Part shown: positions 33,935 to 47,399 of the stretch, in pieces
Numbering within the stretch: position 1 is the stretch's first letter
Layout of the letters: the number at the start of each line of letters is the position of its first letter
NCBI RefSeq assembly: GCF_900499005.1
Contig: NZ_LS991316.1
Span: forward strand, 825,812 to 889,811
DNA from: Actinomyces culturomici
GTDB taxonomy: Bacteria; Actinomycetota; Actinomycetes; Actinomycetales; Actinomycetaceae
Reading direction: 5' to 3'
Length of the DNA stretch: 64,000 bases
The notes under the pieces: generated by a model
Databases searched by the model: none
What the model was told of the DNA's origin: nothing
What the model saw: the letters and a program-made list of their open reading frames with translations, nothing else
Made by a program: the position numbers and the translations under genes

Positions 33935-34594
33935 TCAGTCGGCGTCGGGCGTCGTGGCCGCGGGCTCGAGGAGATCGACCGTCGAGTACATCTGGAGCTG
34001 GGCCCGAACCGCTCCGACGAGGTCGATCGCGTCGGGATCGAGGAGCCACTGCGGATCGAGGCCGTCGCGCATCCCCGCGATCTGCACCGCCGCCGTCGCG
34101 ACGTCGAGCTCGGGCCTGGCGTAGAGGCCGCGGCGCCGAAGATCCTCGAGCGCGAGGCGCGCCCATTCGCGGACCTGCTCGTACCAGCGCCTGAAGTAGC
34201 CGTACGCGGGGTGCCCGGGCGCGAGGGCCTCCGAGGAGAGGATGCGGTACATCCGCAGATCGTCGGGATCCTCCATGTCGTGGACGGCGAGGTCGACGAG
34301 GGCTCGGAGAAGGGCGACGCCGTCGGACGGATCGAGGACGGTGTCCGACATTCCGCGATCGAGTCGACGATCGAGAACCGCTTCGAGGAGGGCGTTCTTG
34401 TCGGGGAAGTGGTGGAGGAGGCCCGTGTGGGAGATCCCCGCGCGCACAGCGATATCGCGGATCGTCGCCCCGTTGAACCCGTGCTCGGTGAAGGCGGACA
34501 CCGCGGCGTCGAGGATCTGCTCGCGGCGGTTCGCGCTCGCCTCCGCCTGGCGGTTGACCTTCCTCTTGACGGGAACGTCGTCGGTTAGGGGCAT
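33935..34594 (-). CDS. TetR-family transcriptional regulator
   Basis: A 219-residue regulator. The N-terminal helix-turn-helix reads RREQILDAAVSAFTEHGFNGATIRDIAVRAGISHTGLLHHFPDKNALLEAV (residues about 23-73); the C-terminal ligand domain is variable. Its position beside the MFS, GH78 and GH1 genes makes it the probable local regulator, answering to a glycoside or aglycone, but the operator has not been identified. AGGAGG precedes the ATG. Confidence 0.88.
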   Translation of the reverse strand: MPLTDDVPVKRKVNRQAEASANRREQILDAAVSAFTEHGFNGATIRDIAVRAGISHTGLLHHFPDKNALLEAVLDRRLDRGMSDTVLDPSDGVALLRALVDLAVHDMEDPDDLRMYRILSSEALAPGHPAYGYFRRWYEQVREWARLALEDLRRRGLYARPELDVATAAVQIAGMRDGLDPQWLLDPDAIDLVGAVRAQLQMYSTVDLLEPAATTPDAD

Positions 34595-34735
34595 GGGTCC
34601 TCCTCGCTCTCACCCCGAAGGCTACCGCGGGCCGCGGGGCGACGAGGTCGGGGCGGGCGTCGGTCGAGGGGAGCGACGGGCCACGTGCACGATCCCGCAC
34701 CGCGGATGCCCGGGCGCCGGGAGACCGAGTGCGGG

Positions 34736-34741
34736 TAGGCT
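34736..34741 (+). promoter_or_regulatory. -10 hexamer TAGGCT of the pyr operon
   Basis: TAGGCT lies 56 bases before the pyrR ATG, so the transcript would carry a leader of about 50 bases containing the PyrR-binding element. Confidence 0.5.
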
Positions 34742-34757
34742 GCGCAGCGGAAGCATT

Positions 34758-34792
34758 CCTTTAAGGACCGTCCAGAGAGGCGGGGAAGGAGA
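34758..34792 (+). promoter_or_regulatory. PyrR-binding RNA element overlapping the pyrR ribosome binding site
   Basis: The leader contains TCCAGAGAGG (34771-34780), the loop core of the PyrR-binding RNA known from Bacillus and mycobacteria. CCG/CGG closes the loop and CCTT (34758-34761) can pair with AAGG (34786-34789), part of the AAGGAG ribosome binding site. PyrR with bound UMP would stabilise the hairpin and block translation of pyrR and the coupled genes; no terminator is needed. This is a translational rather than attenuation type of control. Confidence 0.72.
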
Positions 34793-34797
34793 TCCTC

Positions 34798-35367
34798 ATG
34801 GGATCAGTGCATTCATCCACCGATCGAGCCCTGCGGGGCAGGGAGGTCCTCGGCGCCGACGACGTCGCCCGCTCCCTCACCCGCATCGCCTTCGAGATCA
34901 TCGAGCGCAACGGCGGGGGAGACGACCTCGTCATCGCCGGCATCCCGACGCGCGGCGCCACACTCGCGCGCAGGCTCGTGCGCCGCATCGAGGAGGTCGG
35001 CGGACCGCGAGCCGACCTCGCGATCATCGACACGACGATGTACCGCGACGACCTGCGGACCCAGCCCCTTCGCGCTCCTCAGGAGACGAGCGTGCCGGCC
35101 GCCGGGATCGACGCGCGGACGGTCGTCCTCGTCGACGACGTCCTCTACACGGGCCGGACGATCAAGGCCGCGCTCGACGCGCTCTCCGGAATCGGGCGCC
35201 CCGCCGCGGTCCAGCTCGCCGTCCTCGTCGACCGCGGGCACCGCGAGCTCCCCATCCGCCCCGACTACGTCGGCAAGAACCTCCCGACCTCGCGCGCGGA
35301 GACGGTGACGATCCTCCTGGAGGAGACCGACGGGCGCGACGCCGTCCTCCTGGGAAGGAACGACTGA
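34798..35367 (+). CDS. pyrR: PyrR, pyrimidine operon RNA-binding regulator / uracil phosphoribosyltransferase
   Basis: A 189-residue type I phosphoribosyltransferase-fold protein. The PRPP loop is [19 protein letters not shown] and the N-terminal motif [16 protein letters not shown] is typical of PyrR. It binds pyr mRNA in response to UMP and can salvage uracil. Its own leader carries the binding element, so it is autoregulated and controls the five coupled genes behind it. Confidence 0.94.
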   Translation: MGSVHSSTDRALRGREVLGADDVARSLTRIAFEIIERNGGGDDLVIAGIPTRGATLARRLVRRIEEVGGPRADLAIIDTTMYRDDLRTQPLRAPQETSVPAAGIDARTVVLVDDVLYTGRTIKAALDALSGIGRPAAVQLAVLVDRGHRELPIRPDYVGKNLPTSRAETVTILLEETDGRDAVLLGRND

Positions 35368-35368
35368 C

Positions 35369-36361
35369 ATGAGCCTCGACCACCTCATCTCCATCCGCGA
35401 CCTCGACTACCGCGAGGCGCTCCTCCTCCTCGACACCGCCGAGCAGATGGCCGCCACCCAGTCGCGGCGCGTGAAGAAGCTTCCGACGCTCCACGGCCGC
35501 ACGGTCGTCAACCTCTTCTTCGAGGACTCGACGCGCACGCGCCTCTCCTTCGAGGCCGCCGCGAAGCGCCTCTCGGCCGACGTCATCAACTTCTCCGCGA
35601 AGGGCTCCTCCGTCTCCAAGGGCGAGTCCCTCAAGGACACGGCCCTCACGCTCCAGGCGATGGGCGCCGACGCGGTCGTGGTCCGCCACTCCTCCTCGGG
35701 CGCGGCCCACCGTCTCGCCCACGCGGGCTGGATGGACCTCCCGGTCCTCAACGCGGGCGACGGCACCCACCAGCACCCGACACAGGCCCTCCTCGATGCG
35801 ATGACGTTGCGCCGCCACTTCCACCGCGACCCGTCCTCCCCGGACGTCGAGCCGCTGGCGCCCGGCACCGACCTCGCCGGCGCCCGCGTCGTCATCGTCG
35901 GCGACGTCCTCCACTCGCGCGTCGCCCGCTCGAACGTCGATCTCCTCACGCTCCTCGGCGCGCGCGTCACCCTCGTCGCCCCGCCGACGCTCCTCCCGGT
36001 CGGCGTCGAGAACTGGACCTGCGACATCGAGTACGACCTCGATCGAGCGCTCGCCGACGAGCCGGACGCGGTCATGATGCTCCGCGTCCAGCGCGAGCGC
36101 ATGAGCGCCGCCGGCGGCGGGTTCTTCCCCTCGCCCGGCGAGTACCACGCCGCCTACGGCCTCGACCGGCAGCGCTTCGCCGCCCTCCCGCCCTCGTCGA
36201 TCGTCATGCACCCCGGGCCGATGAACCGCGGGCTCGAGATCAGCGCCGAGGCCGCCGACTCCGACCGCTCGGTCGTCGTCGAGCAGGTCGCCAACGGCGT
36301 CTCCGTCCGCATGGCCGCCCTCTACCTCCTCCTCGCCCCCGAAGGGAACTCCCGTGACTGA
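35369..36361 (+). CDS. pyrB: Aspartate carbamoyltransferase catalytic subunit
   Basis: A 330-residue enzyme that joins carbamoyl phosphate and aspartate, the first committed pyrimidine step. The carbamoyl-phosphate site is [13 protein letters not shown], with [11 protein letters not shown] and [11 protein letters not shown] further on. No regulatory pyrI gene follows. It begins one base after the pyrR stop and overlaps pyrC by eight bases. Confidence 0.95.
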   Translation: MSLDHLISIRDLDYREALLLLDTAEQMAATQSRRVKKLPTLHGRTVVNLFFEDSTRTRLSFEAAAKRLSADVINFSAKGSSVSKGESLKDTALTLQAMGADAVVVRHSSSGAAHRLAHAGWMDLPVLNAGDGTHQHPTQALLDAMTLRRHFHRDPSSPDVEPLAPGTDLAGARVVIVGDVLHSRVARSNVDLLTLLGARVTLVAPPTLLPVGVENWTCDIEYDLDRALADEPDAVMMLRVQRERMSAAGGGFFPSPGEYHAAYGLDRQRFAALPPSSIVMHPGPMNRGLEISAEAADSDRSVVVEQVANGVSVRMAALYLLLAPEGNSRD

Positions 36362-37670
36362 CGCCCAGACCTGGTTCATCGCCTCCGCCGACCTGCTCGG
36401 GCAGGGGCGCTCCGACATCCTCGTGAAGGACGGGCGCGTCGTCGCCCTCGGCGCCGAGGCCCGTGACGCGGCGGACGGCGCGCGCCGCGTCGACGCCGAC
36501 GGCCTCATCGCCCTGCCCGGCCTCGTCGACATGCACACCCACCTGCGCCAACCCGGCCAGGAGGACGCCGAGACCATCGAGACCGGCACCCGCGCCGCAG
36601 CGGTCGGCGGATACACGGCCGTCCACGCGATGGCGAACACGACGCCCGTCGCCGACACCGCCTCCGTCGTCGATCAGGTGTGGGAGATCGGCCGCGAGTG
36701 CGGCTGGGTCGAGGTCCGCCCGGTCGGCGCCGTCACGCAGGGACTGCGCGGCGAGCACCTCTCCTCGATGGGCGCGATGGCGAAGGCGCGCTCGCAGGTG
36801 CGCGTCTTCTCCGACGACGGCAAGTGCGTCGCCGATCCGGTTCTCATGCGGCGCGCCCTCGAGTACGTCAAGGCCTTCGACGGCGTCGTCGCCCAGCACT
36901 CCCAGGACCCCGGACTCACCGAGGGCGCCCAGATGAACGAGTCGCCCCTGTCCGGCGAGCTCGGCCTCGCCGGATGGCCGGCGGTCGCCGAGGAGGCGAT
37001 CATCGCCCGCGACATCCTCCTCGCCAAGCACGTCGGCTCCCGCCTCCACGTCTGCCACCTCTCGACCGCCGGATCGGTCGAGCTCATCCGCTGGGGCAAG
37101 CGCATGGGCGTCGACGTCACCGCCGAGGTCACCCCTCACCACCTCCTCCTCACCGAGGAGCTCGCCCGCTCCTACGACCCGCTCTACAAGGTGAACCCGC
37201 CGCTGCGGACCGCGGAGGACGTCGAGGCCGTCCGCGAGGGCCTCGCCGACGGGACGATCGACGTCGTCGGCACCGACCACGCGCCCCACCCCCTCGAGTC
37301 GAAGGACTGCGAGTGGCAGGCCGGCGCCTTCGGCATGACCGGTCTGGAGACCGCGCTCCCCATCCTCATCTCGACGATGGTCGAGACCGGACGCATGACC
37401 TGGGCGGACATCGCCCGCGTGATGTCGACGACTCCGGCGAGGATCGGGCGCGTCGCGACGCAGGGGAGGGGCCTCGTCGTCGGGGCGCCCGCGAACCTCT
37501 GCCTCGTCGACCCGAGCGTCCGGCGAGTCGTCGATCCGTCCGCGCAGTGGACCCGCTCGACGAACACCCCCTATCGCGGGATGGAATTGCCAGGTCAGGT
37601 GCTTTACACGTTCCACGAGGGCGCGTCCACGGTCCTCGAGGGCGCCCCGATCGCCAAGGAGGATCGCTGA
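36354..37670 (+). CDS. pyrC: Dihydroorotase
   Basis: A 438-residue amidohydrolase of the class I type that cyclises carbamoyl aspartate. Metal ligands are recognisable in [15 protein letters not shown], in [14 protein letters not shown], in [12 protein letters not shown] and in VGTDHAPHP. The GTG start overlaps the pyrB stop region by eight bases. The carA gene follows with a TGATG overlap. Confidence 0.95.
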   Translation: MTDAQTWFIASADLLGQGRSDILVKDGRVVALGAEARDAADGARRVDADGLIALPGLVDMHTHLRQPGQEDAETIETGTRAAAVGGYTAVHAMANTTPVADTASVVDQVWEIGRECGWVEVRPVGAVTQGLRGEHLSSMGAMAKARSQVRVFSDDGKCVADPVLMRRALEYVKAFDGVVAQHSQDPGLTEGAQMNESPLSGELGLAGWPAVAEEAIIARDILLAKHVGSRLHVCHLSTAGSVELIRWGKRMGVDVTAEVTPHHLLLTEELARSYDPLYKVNPPLRTAEDVEAVREGLADGTIDVVGTDHAPHPLESKDCEWQAGAFGMTGLETALPILISTMVETGRMTWADIARVMSTTPARIGRVATQGRGLVVGAPANLCLVDPSVRRVVDPSAQWTRSTNTPYRGMELPGQVLYTFHEGASTVLEGAPIAKEDR

Positions 37671-38850
37671 TGGCCGAAGAGATCGCACTGCTCGTCCTCG
37701 AGGACGGGACCGTCTTCCGCGGACGCGCCTGGGGCGCGCGGGGGAGGAGCCTCGGGGAGATCGTCTTCTCGACCGGCATGACCGGCTACCAGGAGACCCT
37801 CACCGATCCCTCCTACCACCGCCAGATCGTCGTCATGACCGCGCCGCACATCGGCAACACGGGCGTCAACGACGAGGACCCCGAGTCGAAGCGGATCTGG
37901 GTCGCCGGTTTCGTCGTCCGCGACCCGGCGCGCCGCGCATCGAACTGGCGCTCGAGGCGCGAGCTCGAGGACGAACTCGTCGAGCAGGGGATCATCGGGA
38001 TCTCCGGCGTCGACACCCGGGCGATCACCCGCCACATCCGCACCGCCGGCGCCATGCGCGCGGGCATCTTCTCCGGGGACGCCCTGCCGGCCGGAGCCGA
38101 GCACCTCGGCGACCAGGTCCGCGACGCCCTCGTCCGCATCGTCGTCGACCAGCCCGCGATGGCGGGCGCCGCGCTCGCCCAGGAGGTCTCGACGCCCGAG
38201 GCCTACGTCGTCCCCGCCGAGGGCGGGGAGACGAGGGCGCGAGTCGTCGCCGTCGACCTCGGCATCAAGTCGCGGACGCCCGAGCAGCTCGCCGCCCGCG
38301 GGATCGAGGTCCACGTCCTCCCCAACACGATCACCTTCGCCGAGATCCAGGCCCTCGAGCCCGACGGCGTGTTCTTCTCCAACGGGCCGGGCGACCCCGC
38401 CTCGGCCGATCACGAGATCGATGTGCTGCGCGCCGTCCTCGATCACGGCCTCCCATACTTCGGGATCTGCTTCGGGCACCAGCTCTTCGGACGGGCCCTC
38501 GGCTACGGGACGTACAAGCTCGATTTCGGTCACCGCGGCGTCAACCAGCCGGTGAAGGACGTCGAGACCGGACGCGTCGAGATCACCGCCCACAACCACG
38601 GCTTCGCAGTCGACGCCCCCGTCGGCGAGCCCTCGACCGCCCCCTTCGACGGGGGGCGCTACGGGCGGATCCTCGTCAGCCACGTCGGACTCAACGACGG
38701 CGTCGTCGAGGGACTGCGCGCCCTCGACATCCCCGCGTTCTCCGTCCAGTACCACCCCGAGGCCGCCGCCGGCCCCCACGACGGCGAGCACCTCTTCGAC
38801 CGCTTCCTCGACATGATCCTCGCCGCCAAGGTGAAGAAGGAGGAGAACTG

Positions 38851-38851
<1 letters not shown>
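37670..38851 (+). CDS. carA: Carbamoyl-phosphate synthase small (glutaminase) subunit
   Basis: A 393-residue subunit that hydrolyses glutamine and passes ammonia to CarB. The N-terminal CPSase domain contains [17 protein letters not shown]; the class I glutaminase domain has the nucleophile C267 in FGICFGHQ and the His-Glu pair in [19 protein letters not shown] lies inside the end of pyrC. The stop overlaps the carB ATG by one base. Confidence 0.95.
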
Positions 38852-42146
<3,295 letters not shown>

Positions 42147-42150
<4 letters not shown>

Positions 42151-42989
42151 GCGCCTCCTTCGGCGACCGCCTCGCCGCGTCCATGGACGCGCACGGCGCG
42201 GTCTGCGTTGGCATCGACCCGCACCCGGGCCTCCTCGACGCGTGGGGGCTGCCCGCCTCCGTCGAGGGGCTGCGGGCCTTCTCCCTCGGCGTGGTCGACG
42301 CCCTCGGGGGAGCCGTCGGCGCCTTCAAGCCGCAGGCGGCCTTCTTCGAGCGCTTCGGATCGAAGGGCGTCGCGGTGCTCGAAGAGGTGATCGCCGCCTG
42401 CCGGGAGGCCGGATCGCTCTGCGTCGTCGACGCGAAGCGCGGCGACATCGGCTCGACGATGAAGGGGTACGCGGACGCGTATCTCTCGGAGGGCTCGCCG
42501 CTCGCGGGCGACGCCGTCACCCTCTCCCCGTACCTCGGCGTCGGATCGCTGCGCCCCGCGCTCGACCTCGCCGCCGAGACCGGGCGCGGGGTGTTCGTCC
42601 TCGCTCTCACCTCGAATCCCGAGGGAGCGGCCGTCCAGCACTCGAGGGGAGCCGACGGGGCCTCCGTCGCCGCGCGCGTCGTCTCCGAACTCGCCGAGTT
42701 CAACGCCTCGGTCCCGCACGACCGGCTGGGGCCGGCCGGCGTGGTCGTCGGCGCGACGGTCGGGAGCGCCGTCGCGGACCTCGGAATCGATCTCGCCGCG
42801 CTCGAGGGCGCGATCCTCGCGCCCGGAGTCGGCGCGCAGGGCGCGGGGCCGGCGGAGATCGCCGCGGTCTTCGGCGCCGCGCGGCACGCGGTCCTCGCCT
42901 CCTCCTCCCGGGCGATCCTCGGGCGGGGCCCGGGCGCCGAGGGACTGCGCGCCGCCTACGCCAAGACGGTCGAAGGGCTCGCCGACTAG
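42147..42989 (+). CDS. pyrF: Orotidine 5'-phosphate decarboxylase, PyrF type 2
   Basis: A 280-residue TIM barrel that decarboxylates OMP to UMP. The catalytic motif is [16 protein letters not shown], with D95, K97 and D100. The length and [18 protein letters not shown] start are typical of the longer type 2 group of actinobacteria. It is the last gene of the pyr operon; pyrD and pyrE are not here. Confidence 0.95.
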
Positions 42990-43033
42990 CGAAAACGCCG
43001 CCCATTCCCTCCACCGAACTATGACGCGGGCGA

Positions 43034-43039
43034 TAAAAT
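43034..43039 (+). promoter_or_regulatory. -10 hexamer TAAAAT of mihF
   Basis: TAAAAT within GATAAAAT stands out in this GC-rich DNA and lies 51 bases before the mihF ATG, implying a leader of about 45 bases and a strong promoter. No clear -35 is seen. Confidence 0.6.
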
Positions 43040-43090
43040 GCCTGCGAGCAGTACCTTCAATCACTTTCGATGGAGAAGGAGTGGGCGGCA

Positions 43091-43402
43091 ATGGCGCTTC
43101 CTCAACTCACACCCCAGCAGCGCGCGGAGGCCCTCGAGAAGGCGACCGTCGCGCGTCGTCGTCGCGCGGAGATCAAGACCAAGGTGAAGAACCGCGAGCT
43201 CTCGCTGTCCGAGGTGCTCGCCCTCGCGGAGACCGATGAGGCCGTGGCGAAGATGCGCGTCCTCGCGCTCCTCGAGTCCCTCCCGAGAGTCGGCGTCACG
43301 ACCGCGGCGCACCTCATGGACGAGTACGGCATCGCGCAGACGCGTCGCGTCCGCGGCCTCGGGCACGTCCAGTCCCAGGCGCTCATCGAGCGATTCGGCT
43401 GA
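43091..43402 (+). CDS. mihF: Actinobacterial integration host factor mIHF
   Basis: A 103-residue nucleoid-associated protein, abundant and generally essential in mycobacteria. The sequence MALPQLTPQQRAEALEKA and the C-terminal VGVTTAAHLMDEYGIAQTRRVRGLG (helix-two-turn-helix DNA-binding part) match the family throughout. ATG 43091 is chosen because family members begin at this MALPQL; GAAGGAG lies upstream. An in-frame ATG at 43070 would add seven residues. Confidence 0.95.
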   Translation: MALPQLTPQQRAEALEKATVARRRRAEIKTKVKNRELSLSEVLALAETDEAVAKMRVLALLESLPRVGVTTAAHLMDEYGIAQTRRVRGLGHVQSQALIERFG

Positions 43403-43417
43403 CGCCGGGAGCGGTGG

Positions 43418-43423
43418 CAGGAT
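43418..43423 (+). promoter_or_regulatory. Possible -10 hexamer CAGGAT of gmk
   Basis: CAGGAT ends six bases before the ATG at 43430, the spacing seen at the leaderless promoters, but its first base deviates from TANNNT. Confidence 0.35.
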
Positions 43424-43429
43424 GGGGTC

Positions 43430-43987
43430 ATGGAGACTCCGCGACTCACCGTTCTCGCAGGCCCGACCGCTGTCGGGAAGGGCACCGTCGTCCAGGCCCT
43501 GAGGGCCCGGCACCCCGAGCTCGTCGTCTCCGTCTCGGCGACGACCCGGGATCCGCGCCCGGGCGAGATCGGCGGCGTCCACTACCGCTTCGTGTCCGAT
43601 GAGGAGTTCGATCGTCTCGTCGCGACCGACGGGATGCTCGAATGGGCGACCGTCCACGGCCTCCACCGCTACGGCACGCCGCGCGGGCCCGTCGAGGACG
43701 CCCTTTCCGCCGGCAGCCCGGTCCTCCTCGAGATCGACCTCGACGGCGCCCGGCAGGTGCGCAGGACCCGTCCGGACGCCCTCTTCGTGTTCCTCGCCCC
43801 GCCCTCGTGGGAGGAACTCGTCCACCGGCTCGTCGGCCGAGGGACCGAGTCGGAGGCCGAGCGCGCCCGCAGGCTCGAGACCGCGAAGGTCGAGCTCGCC
43901 GCCGAGAGCGAGTTCGACGTCACTGTGATCAACGACGACCTCGACAGGGCGGTGGCGGAACTGGCCCGCGTCATGGGCCTGGAGTAG
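43430..43987 (+). CDS. gmk: Guanylate kinase
   Basis: A 185-residue enzyme that phosphorylates GMP to GDP. P-loop [11 protein letters not shown] (residues about 9-19), [20 protein letters not shown] for GMP binding, and the lid region [16 protein letters not shown] are present. The gene lies between mihF and rpoZ as in other actinobacteria. Confidence 0.95.
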   Translation: METPRLTVLAGPTAVGKGTVVQALRARHPELVVSVSATTRDPRPGEIGGVHYRFVSDEEFDRLVATDGMLEWATVHGLHRYGTPRGPVEDALSAGSPVLLEIDLDGARQVRRTRPDALFVFLAPPSWEELVHRLVGRGTESEAERARRLETAKVELAAESEFDVTVINDDLDRAVAELARVMGLE

Positions 43988-43990
43988 ACT
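43985..43990 (+). promoter_or_regulatory. -10 hexamer TAGACT of rpoZ
   Basis: TAGACT begins with the TAG stop codon of gmk. The transcript would have a leader of about 37 bases ending in the strong ribosome binding site AGGAGGAG before the rpoZ ATG. Confidence 0.6.
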
Positions 43991-44033
43991 GGCCGCTCGT
44001 GGCCGACCGGCCGCTGGAACCAGGAGGAGTCGA

Positions 44034-44300
44034 ATGTCCGGAATCGTCGCGCAGCCCGAAGGCATCACGTCCCCGCCGATCGACGACCTCCTCGAGCACG
44101 TCGACTCGAAGTACGCGCTCGTGATCTTTGCCGCCCGCCGCGCCCGGCAGATCAACTCGTACAACCTCCAGCTCGAGCAGAACATGATCCAGTTCGTCGG
44201 CCCCGTCGTCGACACCGAGCCGGACGAGAAGCCGCTCGCGATCGCGCTGCGCGAGATCAACGAGGGCCTCCTCACGCTCGAAGCCGACCAGAAGGCCTGA
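44034..44300 (+). CDS. rpoZ: RNA polymerase omega subunit
   Basis: An 88-residue subunit that helps assemble the beta' subunit into RNA polymerase. Conserved features are [28 protein letters not shown] and [16 protein letters not shown]. It stands between gmk and coaBC, the usual actinobacterial order, with its own promoter. Confidence 0.95.
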   Translation: MSGIVAQPEGITSPPIDDLLEHVDSKYALVIFAARRARQINSYNLQLEQNMIQFVGPVVDTEPDEKPLAIALREINEGLLTLEADQKA

Positions 44301-44302
44301 AC

Positions 44303-45529
44303 GTGGCCCCCACGGTCGTCGTCGGGGTATCAGCCGGAATCGCCGCCTACAAGGCGGCGATTCTCGTACGCGCGCTCGTGCGCGCCGGATGCGACGTCCG
44401 CGTCGTCCCCACACCGCGCTCCCTCGACTTCGTCGGCCGCGCCACCTGGGAGGGCCTCACCGGGCGCCCCGTCCACACGGGCGTGACGGACGTGCCCGGC
44501 GCCGACCACGTCGAGCTCGCCCGCATCGCCGACCTCATCGTCGTCGCCCCCGCGACCGCGGATCTCCTCGCGCGCGTGCGCGCCGGCATCGCCGATGATC
44601 TCCTCACGACGACGATCCTCGCGTCGCACTGCCCCGTCCTCCTCGCGCCCGCGATGCACTCGGCGATGTGGACGAATCCCGCGACCTCGGAGAACGTCTC
44701 CGTTCTGCGCGAGAGGGGCCTGAGCGTCCTCGACCCCGACACGGGAGCGCTCGGATCGGGGGACTCGGGCGTCGGGCGTCTTCCCGATCCCGAGCGCATC
44801 GCGGCCGAGGCACTCGCCCTCCTGCGCCCCGAGGGCCCGCGCGACCTCGAGGGAGCTCGCATCCTCGTGTCGACCGGGGGGACCCACGAGCCCATCGACC
44901 CCGTCCGCTTCATCGGCAACCTCTCCTCGGGACGCCAGGGCATCGCGATCGCGCGGGCCGCGGCCGACCGCGGAGCGCGCGTCGTCCTCGTCGCCTCGAA
45001 CGTCGAGTCCGCACTCCTCGCGGACCTTCCCGCGGGGATCGAGGTCGTCCTCGCGCCGAGCGGCGCCGACGTCGAAGACGCCGTCCTCTCGCGCCTGTCG
45101 GGCCTCGACGCCGTCGTCATGGCCGCCGCCATCGCCGACTTCCGGCCGACGAGCGTCGCCGAGGGGAAGATCAAGAAGGATCCGGACTCTCGAGACGCCC
45201 CCGTCCTCGTCCTCGAACGGACGACCGACGTCCTCAAGGCCGTCTGCGAATCGCCGGAACGGCCGCGCCTCGTCGTCGGGTTCGCCGCCGAGACCGGTTC
45301 GCCCGATGAGGTCCTCCGCCTCGGAGCCGAGAAGGCGCGGCGCAAGGGCGCCGACCTTCTCGCCGTCAACCGCGTGGGCGGGGGTCGCGGCTTCGGGGAC
45401 GTTGAGAACTCCGTGTCCCTCGTCGATGCGTCCGGCGAGGTCGTCGCCGGTTTCGCGGGAACGAAGTCGGAGGTCGCCGAGGCCCTCGTCGCCGAGATGG
45501 CGGCTCGACTCGGTACTATTGCCGGGTGA
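44303..45529 (+). CDS. coaBC: Phosphopantothenoylcysteine decarboxylase / phosphopantothenate-cysteine ligase
   Basis: A 408-residue bifunctional coenzyme A enzyme. The N-terminal flavoprotein CoaC domain (about residues 1-180) begins [15 protein letters not shown] and includes the active-site histidine region [12 protein letters not shown] and APAMHSAMW. The C-terminal CoaB domain contains [27 protein letters not shown] and the K-rich EGKIKKD. GTG two bases after rpoZ. The metK promoter and start lie in its last codons. Confidence 0.94.
   Translation: MAPTVVVGVSAGIAAYKAAILVRALVRAGCDVRVVPTPRSLDFVGRATWEGLTGRPVHTGVTDVPGADHVELARIADLIVVAPATADLLARVRAGIADDLLTTTILASHCPVLLAPAMHSAMWTNPATSENVSVLRERGLSVLDPDTGALGSGDSGVGRLPDPERIAAEALALLRPEGPRDLEGARILVSTGGTHEPIDPVRFIGNLSSGRQGIAIARAAADRGARVVLVASNVESALLADLPAGIEVVLAPSGADVEDAVLSRLSGLDAVVMAAAIADFRPTSVAEGKIKKDPDSRDAPVLVLERTTDVLKAVCESPERPRLVVGFAAETGSPDEVLRLGAEKARRKGADLLAVNRVGGGRGFGDVENSVSLVDASGEVVAGFAGTKSEVAEALVAEMAARLGTIAG
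45514..45519 (+). promoter_or_regulatory. -10 hexamer TACTAT, leaderless promoter of metK
   Basis: TACTAT lies inside the 3' end of coaBC and ends six bases before the GTG at 45526, so metK has its own predicted leaderless transcript in addition to read-through. Confidence 0.6.
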
Positions 45530-46719
45530 CTTCCCCGCGCCAGCTCTTCACGTCCGAATCTGTCACCGAGGGCCATCCCGACAAGGTCTGCGACCGGATC
45601 TCCGATTCGATCCTCGACGCCCTGCTCGCCAAGGACCCGCATTCGCGCGTCGCCGTCGAGACGATGGCGACGACCGGCCTCGTCCACGTCGCCGGCGAGG
45701 TGACGACCGAGGCCTATGTCGAGATCCCGCAGATCGTCCGCGAGGAGATCCTCCGCATCGGCTACGACTCCTCGAGGGTCGGCTTCGACGGCGCCTCCTG
45801 CGGCGTGTCGATCTCCATCGGCCAGCAGAGCCCCGACATCGCCGGGGGAGTGGATCACGCGCTCGAGACGCGCGACGGCACCGCCCTCGACGACCGCGAC
45901 GCGCAGGGCGCCGGAGACCAGGGGCTCATGTTCGGCTACGCGTCCGACGACACCCCCGACCTCATGCCCGCGCCGATCTGGCTCGCCCACCGGCTCGCGA
46001 AGCGCCTCGCCGACGCGCGCCGCAGCGGCGAGGCCGAGGGGCTGCGCCCCGACGGCAAGACCCAGGTGACCCTCGCGTACGAGGACGGACGGCCCGTCGC
46101 CATCGACACGGTCCTCGTCTCCACGCAGCACGACGAGTCCCTCTCTCAGGCCGGGCTCGCCGACCTCGTCGCGCGCACGGTCGTCGAGCCGGTTCTCGCC
46201 GAATCGGGCCTCGAGCTCGCGACCTCGGACATGACGCTCCTCGTCAACCCCTCGGGGCGCTTCGTCATCGGCGGCCCCGCGGGCGACGCCGGACTCACCG
46301 GGCGCAAGATCATCGTCGACACCTACGGCGGCATGGCCCGTCACGGCGGCGGCGCCTTCTCGGGCAAGGATCCCTCGAAGGTCGACCGTTCGGCCGCCTA
46401 CGCCGCCCGCTGGGCCGCGAAGAACGTCGTCGCCGCGGGCCTCGCGAGCCGCTGCGAGCTCCAGCTCGCCTACGCCATCGGCCGCGCCCACCCGGTCGGC
46501 CTCTACGTCGAGACCTTCGGCACGGGAACCGTCGAGGACGCGCGGATCGCCGACGCGATCCGCGAGGTCTTCGACCTCCGCCCGGCCGGCATGATCGCCG
46601 ACCTCGACCTGCTGCGCCCGATCTACGCGCGGACCGCCGCCTACGGCCACTTCGGCCGGGAGGGGTTCCCGTGGGAGGAGACGAACCGCGTCGAGGCCCT
46701 CCGCGAGGCGATCGCATGA
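45526..46719 (+). CDS. metK: S-adenosylmethionine synthetase
   Basis: A 397-residue enzyme making SAM from methionine and ATP. Signatures are [57 protein letters not shown] and the lysine/aspartate residues of the active site. The GTG start overlaps the coaBC stop (GTGA). The VKOR gene follows with an ATGA overlap. Confidence 0.96.
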   Translation: MTSPRQLFTSESVTEGHPDKVCDRISDSILDALLAKDPHSRVAVETMATTGLVHVAGEVTTEAYVEIPQIVREEILRIGYDSSRVGFDGASCGVSISIGQQSPDIAGGVDHALETRDGTALDDRDAQGAGDQGLMFGYASDDTPDLMPAPIWLAHRLAKRLADARRSGEAEGLRPDGKTQVTLAYEDGRPVAIDTVLVSTQHDESLSQAGLADLVARTVVEPVLAESGLELATSDMTLLVNPSGRFVIGGPAGDAGLTGRKIIVDTYGGMARHGGGAFSGKDPSKVDRSAAYAARWAAKNVVAAGLASRCELQLAYAIGRAHPVGLYVETFGTGTVEDARIADAIREVFDLRPAGMIADLDLLRPIYARTAAYGHFGREGFPWEETNRVEALREAIA

Positions 46720-47315
46720 GCGCGCCCACCGCCTTCGACCTCGCGTGGAGGCGCCGGACGAGCCTCGAGATGGCGATCTCCGGCGTCATCGGCCTCATCG
46801 CCTCCTTCGTCCTCTCGATCGAGGCGTGGCAGCTCGCGAAGGACGCGTCCGCGACCTTCGCCTGCGACGTCAACTCCGTCCTCTCGTGCTCGACGGTCGC
46901 GCAGACGCCGCAGGCGCGCGTCCTCGGATTCCCCAACGCGTTCCTCGGCATCCTCTTCGAGGCGATCGTCCTCGCGATCTCCGTGGCGATCTACGCGGGC
47001 GTCCGCTTCCCCAAGTGGTACATGCTCGGGGCGAACCTCCTCTACACGATCGCAGTGTGCTTCGCGTACTGGCTGTTCCTCCAGTCGTACTTCGTCATCC
47101 ACGTGCTGTGCCCGTGGTGCCTCCTCATCACGCTGACGACGACGCTCGTCTTCGCCGGGCTCACACGGATCAACATCCGCGAAGGGGTCCTCCCCGCGTC
47201 CGAATCGGTCCGCCGATTCGTCGCCCAGGGCCTCGATTGGGCGATCACGGGCCTCGTCCTCTTCCTCATCCTCGCGATGGTGGCGGCCCGCTACGGAGTG
47301 GCCCTTCTCGGCTGA
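46716..47315 (+). CDS. Vitamin K epoxide reductase (VKOR) family membrane protein
   Basis: A 199-residue protein with four or five membrane segments. C50 and C58 in the first loop ([10 protein letters not shown]) and the redox pair C132-P-W-C135 in the core are the four VKOR cysteines. Bacterial VKOR replaces DsbB in actinobacteria, passing electrons from a periplasmic DsbA-like oxidase to menaquinone during disulfide formation. No extracytoplasmic DsbA partner is encoded next to it (the DsbA-like protein at 9 kb lacks a signal peptide). ATGA overlap with metK. Confidence 0.92.
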   Translation: MSAPTAFDLAWRRRTSLEMAISGVIGLIASFVLSIEAWQLAKDASATFACDVNSVLSCSTVAQTPQARVLGFPNAFLGILFEAIVLAISVAIYAGVRFPKWYMLGANLLYTIAVCFAYWLFLQSYFVIHVLCPWCLLITLTTTLVFAGLTRINIREGVLPASESVRRFVAQGLDWAITGLVLFLILAMVAARYGVALLG

Positions 47316-47399
47316 CGCCCGCGCCGGGCCCCGTCGCCCGTCGGCCCCGCGTTCGGGGGAGCGACTCCAGACGAGGGCGGGCCGTGGTCCAATAGGAGA

